A stretch of DNA of 9,392 nucleotides from Phycisphaerae bacterium (GTDB lineage Bacteria > Planctomycetota > Phycisphaerae > Sedimentisphaerales > SG8-4). A program made the translations under genes and the position numbers. The DNA lies in assembly GCA_030614945.1 (NCBI GenBank), contig JAUXAH010000057.1, positions 1-9,392 on the forward strand, read 5' to 3'. A model generated the notes under the pieces. That model had not been told where the DNA came from. It ran no database searches and was given only the letters and a program-made list of their open reading frames with translations. Within the stretch, counting starts at the first letter, position 1, and each line of letters starts with the position of its first letter. Positions 6,800 through 9,392 of this stretch are shown piece after piece.

Positions 6800-7512
6800 A
6801 CTATTTTGGTGCCGACCTGCTCGCCGCAAAGGGCCTTTGCTATGTTTCCCTTTTTGAAAATATTCAAAACAATGATAGGAATATTATTGTCCCGGCAAAG
6901 ACTTATGGCCGAATGGTCCATTACTCTAAGGTTTTTCTTTAACACATCATCGTAAGATAATTTCTCGAACAGCTTTGCATCCGGATTTTTTTCGGGGTCG
7001 TCGCTGTAAACACCCTCGACCTTCGTTGCCTTTATGAGCAGGTCTGCATCGAGTTCCGAGGCCCGCAACGCCGCACAGGTATCAGTGGTGAAGAAAGGAT
7101 TTCCGGTTCCGCCGGCCAATATCGCAACCCTTGCCTGTTCGAGGTGGCGAAGGGCTCTTCTGCGAATAAACGGCTCGCATATCGCCGCGGCCTCAATTGC
7201 GCTGAGGACCCTCGTTGGCTGACCTAATTTCTCAAGCGTCTCCTGCAGGGCACAGGCGTTGATAATGGTGGCTAACATCCCCATATAATCGGCCGTGTTT
7301 CTGGGTATTTTGCAGATTTGCGAAAAATTCTCTCCTCTAAGGAAATTGCCTCCACCAACCACGATGGCGACCTGCGGGCCGAGCTTGCAGATTTCTGTTA
7401 TCCTTTCAGCGATTGATTTGAGCTCGGCGCCGTCAATACCGAATCCGCCGGGCTTGCAAAAACTCTCCCCGGAAAGTTTCAATAACACGCGATTATATTT
7501 GCTCTTTGCCAT
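6784..7512 (-). CDS. pyrH: UMP kinase (uridylate kinase)
   Basis: UMP kinase phosphorylates UMP to UDP with ATP in pyrimidine nucleotide synthesis; the bacterial enzyme is a hexamer of the amino acid kinase fold. The 242-residue form shows KLSGE (12-16), VVGGGNFLRG (51-60), NTADYMGMLAT (72-82), LAGGTGNPFFTTDT (132-145), KATKVEGVYSDDP (161-173) and MDHSAISLCRDNNIPIIVLN (198-217). These are the full set of family motifs. An upstream in-frame ATG at 7542 would add ten residues (MKYEIRDTKK), but they are encoded by a 7-bp repeat array. Starting at 7512 gives the normal spacing before RVLLKLSGE; its ribosome binding site is weak. The last four residues, TRRA, are encoded by another repeat array. 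It is the third gene of the cluster. Confidence 0.96.
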   Translation of the reverse strand: MAKSKYNRVLLKLSGESFCKPGGFGIDGAELKSIAERITEICKLGPQVAIVVGGGNFLRGENFSQICKIPRNTADYMGMLATIINACALQETLEKLGQPTRVLSAIEAAAICEPFIRRRALRHLEQARVAILAGGTGNPFFTTDTCAALRASELDADLLIKATKVEGVYSDDPEKNPDAKLFEKLSYDDVLKKNLRVMDHSAISLCRDNNIPIIVLNIFKKGNIAKALCGEQVGTKIVTRRA

Positions 7513-7516
7513 TTTC

Positions 7517-7577
7517 TTCGTATCTCGTATTTCGTACTTCATCTCTCGGTCGAGGCACGATTCACGAGATACGCTTC
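7517..7577. repeat. Bipartite, hairpin-forming array of a 7-bp unit between tsf and pyrH
   Basis: The left arm has TTCGTAT (7517-7523), CTCGTAT (7524-7530) and TTCGTAC (7531-7537). The right arm has ACGATTC (7557-7563), ACGAGAT (7564-7570) and ACGCTTC (7571-7577). CGTATCTCGT (7519-7528) and ACGAGATACG (7564-7573) are perfect 10-bp complements. TCGT (7532-7535) pairs with ACGA (7557-7560), and CTCG-GT-CGAG lies in the loop. The element fills almost the whole 65-bp gap from the tsf stop to the pyrH start at 7512, so it should fold in the mRNA directly upstream of pyrH. Confidence 0.82.
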
Positions 7578-8444
7578 TTATCCGACTTCGAAACGGACGA
7601 ATCTTTTAATTTTTGCCTCGCCGCCGGTTTGTTTAGCGGCCTCGGCGAGGACCTGGGCAACCGATTTGCTGTCGTCCTTGACAAATCGCTGCTCGAGGAG
7701 ACAATTTTCGACAAAGAACTTTTTTATCTTGCCTTGAACAATCCTGTCTATGATGTTTGCGGGCTTGTTCTTGACCTGCTCGGCGAAAATGGCCTTCTCC
7801 TGCTCGATTGTCTCAGTACTAATCCCCTCTTTATCCAGCGACAGCGGCTTTGTTGCTGTAATGTGCATTGCTATATCGGCCGCCGTCTGCTTTAGCGTAT
7901 CTGCCGCCGCTGTCGTTTCATCGCTGGTCTCAATCTGAAGCATTGTACCTACTTTTTTATTGAAGTGAATATATACGCTTATAAGCCCGGGGCCGTCGAG
8001 CTTATATTTTGCGAAGTCACCCACCTGTATTTTCTCGCCGGTCTTGCTGACTATTTCTGTCAGAATGTCATTGAATTTGGTGCCGTCAACGGACGTTTCG
8101 AGAATGTTCTCGGCGCCCTCATCCGCCGGGCAGGCCAATGCAGAGTTGGCCAGCGCATCTGCCGCCGCCACAAAATCAGCGCTCTTGGCTACAAAATCGG
8201 TCTCGCAGCAAAGCGTTGCCATCGCAGCGGTCTTGTCGTCGGCGCTTATCCTGCTGACAATTATCCCCTCCGAAGTTTCGCACTCAGCGCGTTTTACTAA
8301 GGTTGCAAGCCCTTTTTTTCTCAGTATCGCCATAGCCTGCTCGATGTCACCGTTCGCTTCCTGTAGTGCCTTTTTGCAGTCCATCATTCCCTGTCCGGTC
8401 ATCTTTCGCAGTTTCACCACCATCGAAGCTGGAATTTCTACCAT
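7578..8444 (-). CDS. tsf: Translation elongation factor Ts
   Basis: EF-Ts is the guanine-nucleotide exchange factor for EF-Tu in the cytoplasm. The 288-residue protein starts with the UBA-like domain (LRKMTGQGMMDCKKALQEANGD in two parts, 12-33). It carries the nucleotide-exchange motif CETDFVAKS (80-88) and later AADIAMHITATKP (188-200). The C-terminal subdomain holds NIIDRIVQGKIKKFF (230-244) and CLLEQRFVKDD (248-258). Length is normal. In the core, the position where many EF-Ts proteins have a glycine-rich HGG[KR][IV]GV sequence reads HFNKKVGTML (160-169). The start is well supported: AGGAG (8453-8457) lies 8 nt before the ATG at 8444. It is the second gene of the cluster, 31 bp after rpsB. 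Confidence 0.97.
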   Translation of the reverse strand: MVEIPASMVVKLRKMTGQGMMDCKKALQEANGDIEQAMAILRKKGLATLVKRAECETSEGIIVSRISADDKTAAMATLCCETDFVAKSADFVAAADALANSALACPADEGAENILETSVDGTKFNDILTEIVSKTGEKIQVGDFAKYKLDGPGLISVYIHFNKKVGTMLQIETSDETTAAADTLKQTAADIAMHITATKPLSLDKEGISTETIEQEKAIFAEQVKNKPANIIDRIVQGKIKKFFVENCLLEQRFVKDDSKSVAQVLAEAAKQTGGEAKIKRFVRFEVG

Positions 8445-8460
8445 CTTAAAAACTCCTATT

Positions 8461-8495
8461 ATTTCGTATCTCGTTTCACGCTTCAGGTTTCACGT
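8461..8495. repeat. Single-arm array of a 7-bp unit across the rpsB stop codon
   Basis: Five 7-bp units follow each other without gaps at 8461, 8468, 8475, 8482 and 8489: ATTTCGT, ATCTCGT, TTCACGC, TTCAGGT, TTCACGT. The 12-mer TTCGTATCTCGT (8463-8474) is identical to 7517-7528 in the tsf-pyrH array. No opposite arm is seen. The rpsB stop codon (8476-8478) and the last five codons of rpsB lie inside the array. The tsf ribosome binding site begins 3 bp beyond it. Confidence 0.75.
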
Positions 8496-9357
8496 TTTGT
8501 GCATTTGGTTCCTGCTGCGGTGTTTGGATTTGTTGCGAAGGCGATTCTGCGGTCTTTGCTGGGGTCTGCTCGACAGCGGTAACAGTCTCAGGTTCGGCTT
8601 CATCGGCACGAGCGAGGGTCGGCCTTCTTGAGCGGACCCGCCTCGGTCGTTGTTTCGGTTCCGGCCGAGCTGAAACCATCGTTTTACCAATCGCCACCGC
8701 ATCGGCCAGCTCGTTGAGTATCAAATCAATCGCTCTGATGGAATCATCATTGGCCGGTATCGCCACATCCACCGTATCAGGGTCCGAATCCGTATCGAGA
8801 AGTCCCACTGTTGCAATTCCCAGCTTACTGGCCTCACGCAAGGCAAGATATTCCTTCCTGGCGTCAACCACCACAACAGCACCCGGCAGACGAGACATCT
8901 TGCGAATGCCATCCAGATTACTCTTTATCTTTCGCATTTCGCGTTTGAGTCTCGACGCCTGCTTCTTGCTCTCACTCTCAAGTGTTCCATCTTCTTGCAT
9001 GGCTTCCAGCTGCTCGAGTCTTTGGAGTCGAGAGCGTATGGTCCTAAAGTTGGTAAGCATTCCGCCGAGCCACCGCTCGGAGACATAATACATCCCGCAC
9101 TTTTCCGCAACAGCCTCGACGGCTTTTTGGGCCTGACGCTTCGTGCCTACAAAAACGACATCTTTGCCGGAGGAGACCACCTCGGCAAGAAGCTTTCTGG
9201 CTATCAGCAGCCCCTTTAAGGTCTTTTTTACGTCAATAATATGAATATTACCGCGTTTTGCGAAAATAAACGGGGCCATTTTGGGATTCCATCGGCTCAC
9301 ACTGTGTCCAAAATGGACCCCTGCGTTAATGAGTTCACGAGTCAGCTCTTTAGCCAC
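8476..9357 (-). CDS. rpsB: 30S ribosomal protein S2 with extended C-terminus
   Basis: S2 is a late-assembling protein of the small subunit, next to S1 and the Shine-Dalgarno helix. The core is typical: LINAGVHFGHSVSRWNPKMAPFIF (9-32, in two adjoining parts), DVVFVGTKRQAQ (66-77), ERWLGGMLTNFRTI (94-107), PGAVVVVDARKEYLALREA (158-176), and DSDPDTVDVAIPANDDSIRAI (190-210). The coiled-coil hairpin covers about 107-152. The core ends near residue 228; a tail of about 65 residues rich in R, P, E, Q, T and A follows, so 293 residues exceeds the 240 or so of E. coli S2. The start is GTG (9355-9357) with GGAGG 6 nt upstream. The final VKPEA and the stop are encoded by a 7-bp repeat array. It is the first gene of the cluster. 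Confidence 0.97.
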   Translation of the reverse strand: MAKELTRELINAGVHFGHSVSRWNPKMAPFIFAKRGNIHIIDVKKTLKGLLIARKLLAEVVSSGKDVVFVGTKRQAQKAVEAVAEKCGMYYVSERWLGGMLTNFRTIRSRLQRLEQLEAMQEDGTLESESKKQASRLKREMRKIKSNLDGIRKMSRLPGAVVVVDARKEYLALREASKLGIATVGLLDTDSDPDTVDVAIPANDDSIRAIDLILNELADAVAIGKTMVSARPEPKQRPRRVRSRRPTLARADEAEPETVTAVEQTPAKTAESPSQQIQTPQQEPNAQNVKPEA

Positions 9358-9363
9358 AAAAAA

Positions 9364-9368
9364 CCTCC
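9364..9368 (-). promoter_or_regulatory. Ribosome binding site for the GTG start of rpsB
   Basis: GGAGG on the - strand lies 6 nt before the GTG at 9357, and the following MAKELTRELINAG matches the usual S2 N-terminus. This settles the non-ATG start. Only 35 bp of leader are in the window, so the promoter and any S2-binding autoregulatory leader are outside it. Confidence 0.8.
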
Positions 9369-9392
9369 AAACAGTTTAGAAAATTTCCTTCA

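Noticed and set aside
8044..8631. A 195-codon open frame on the + strand opposite tsf and rpsB, and other long frames opposite pyrH, frr and the AsmA-like gene.
   Set aside because: They lie opposite clearly identified genes, cross gene boundaries and repeat arrays, and show no recognisable family or good ribosome binding site.
9358..9392. An S2 autoregulatory leader or promoter upstream of rpsB.
   Set aside because: Only 35 bp are available and nothing beyond the ribosome binding site can be recognised.

Overview
The window looks like a piece of a bacterial chromosome, most probably from the Planctomycetota (Phycisphaerae or a relative). The gene families suggest a didermic bacterium: it has an AsmA-like envelope protein. 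The many short-unit palindromic repeats between genes, which I associate with such genomes, point the same way. The lineage is an inference from general impression; no marker was compared with a database.

Layout. On the + strand there is the last 32 codons of an unidentified membrane protein (1-99), then a membrane-anchored or secreted purple-acid-phosphatase-like metallophosphoesterase (141-1421). Everything else is on the - strand and is transcribed toward low coordinates: rpsB (8476-9357), tsf (7578-8444), pyrH (6784-7512), frr (6149-6709), a 1011-residue AsmA-like protein (2938-5973) and a YihY/BrkB-family membrane protein (1573-2898). The metallophosphoesterase and yihY converge on a 151-bp spacer.

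Function. rpsB-tsf-pyrH-frr is the classic conserved cluster for ribosomal protein S2, elongation factor Ts, UMP kinase and ribosome recycling factor. Two envelope genes follow frr, separated from each other by 39 bp. They sit where many bacteria have uppS and cdsA.

The most notable content is between the genes. Four of the five boundaries between - strand genes or at the convergent end carry palindromic or short-unit repeats. All three junctions inside rpsB-tsf-pyrH-frr hold arrays of a 7-bp unit (NNCGTAT-like on the + strand, ATACGNN-like in the opposite arm). These arrays run into the coding sequence: they supply the last residues and stop codons of RpsB and PyrH and create false upstream start codons for PyrH and Frr. 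The frr-asmA spacer holds a 75-bp nested palindrome. The convergent spacer holds an inverted array of a 9-bp unit (NNCGCNGAG / CTCNGCGNN), apparently interrupted by a GC-rich hairpin flanked by 5-bp direct repeats. Only the asmA-yihY gap is free of such elements. No tRNA, rRNA, CRISPR array, transposase or phage gene was seen.
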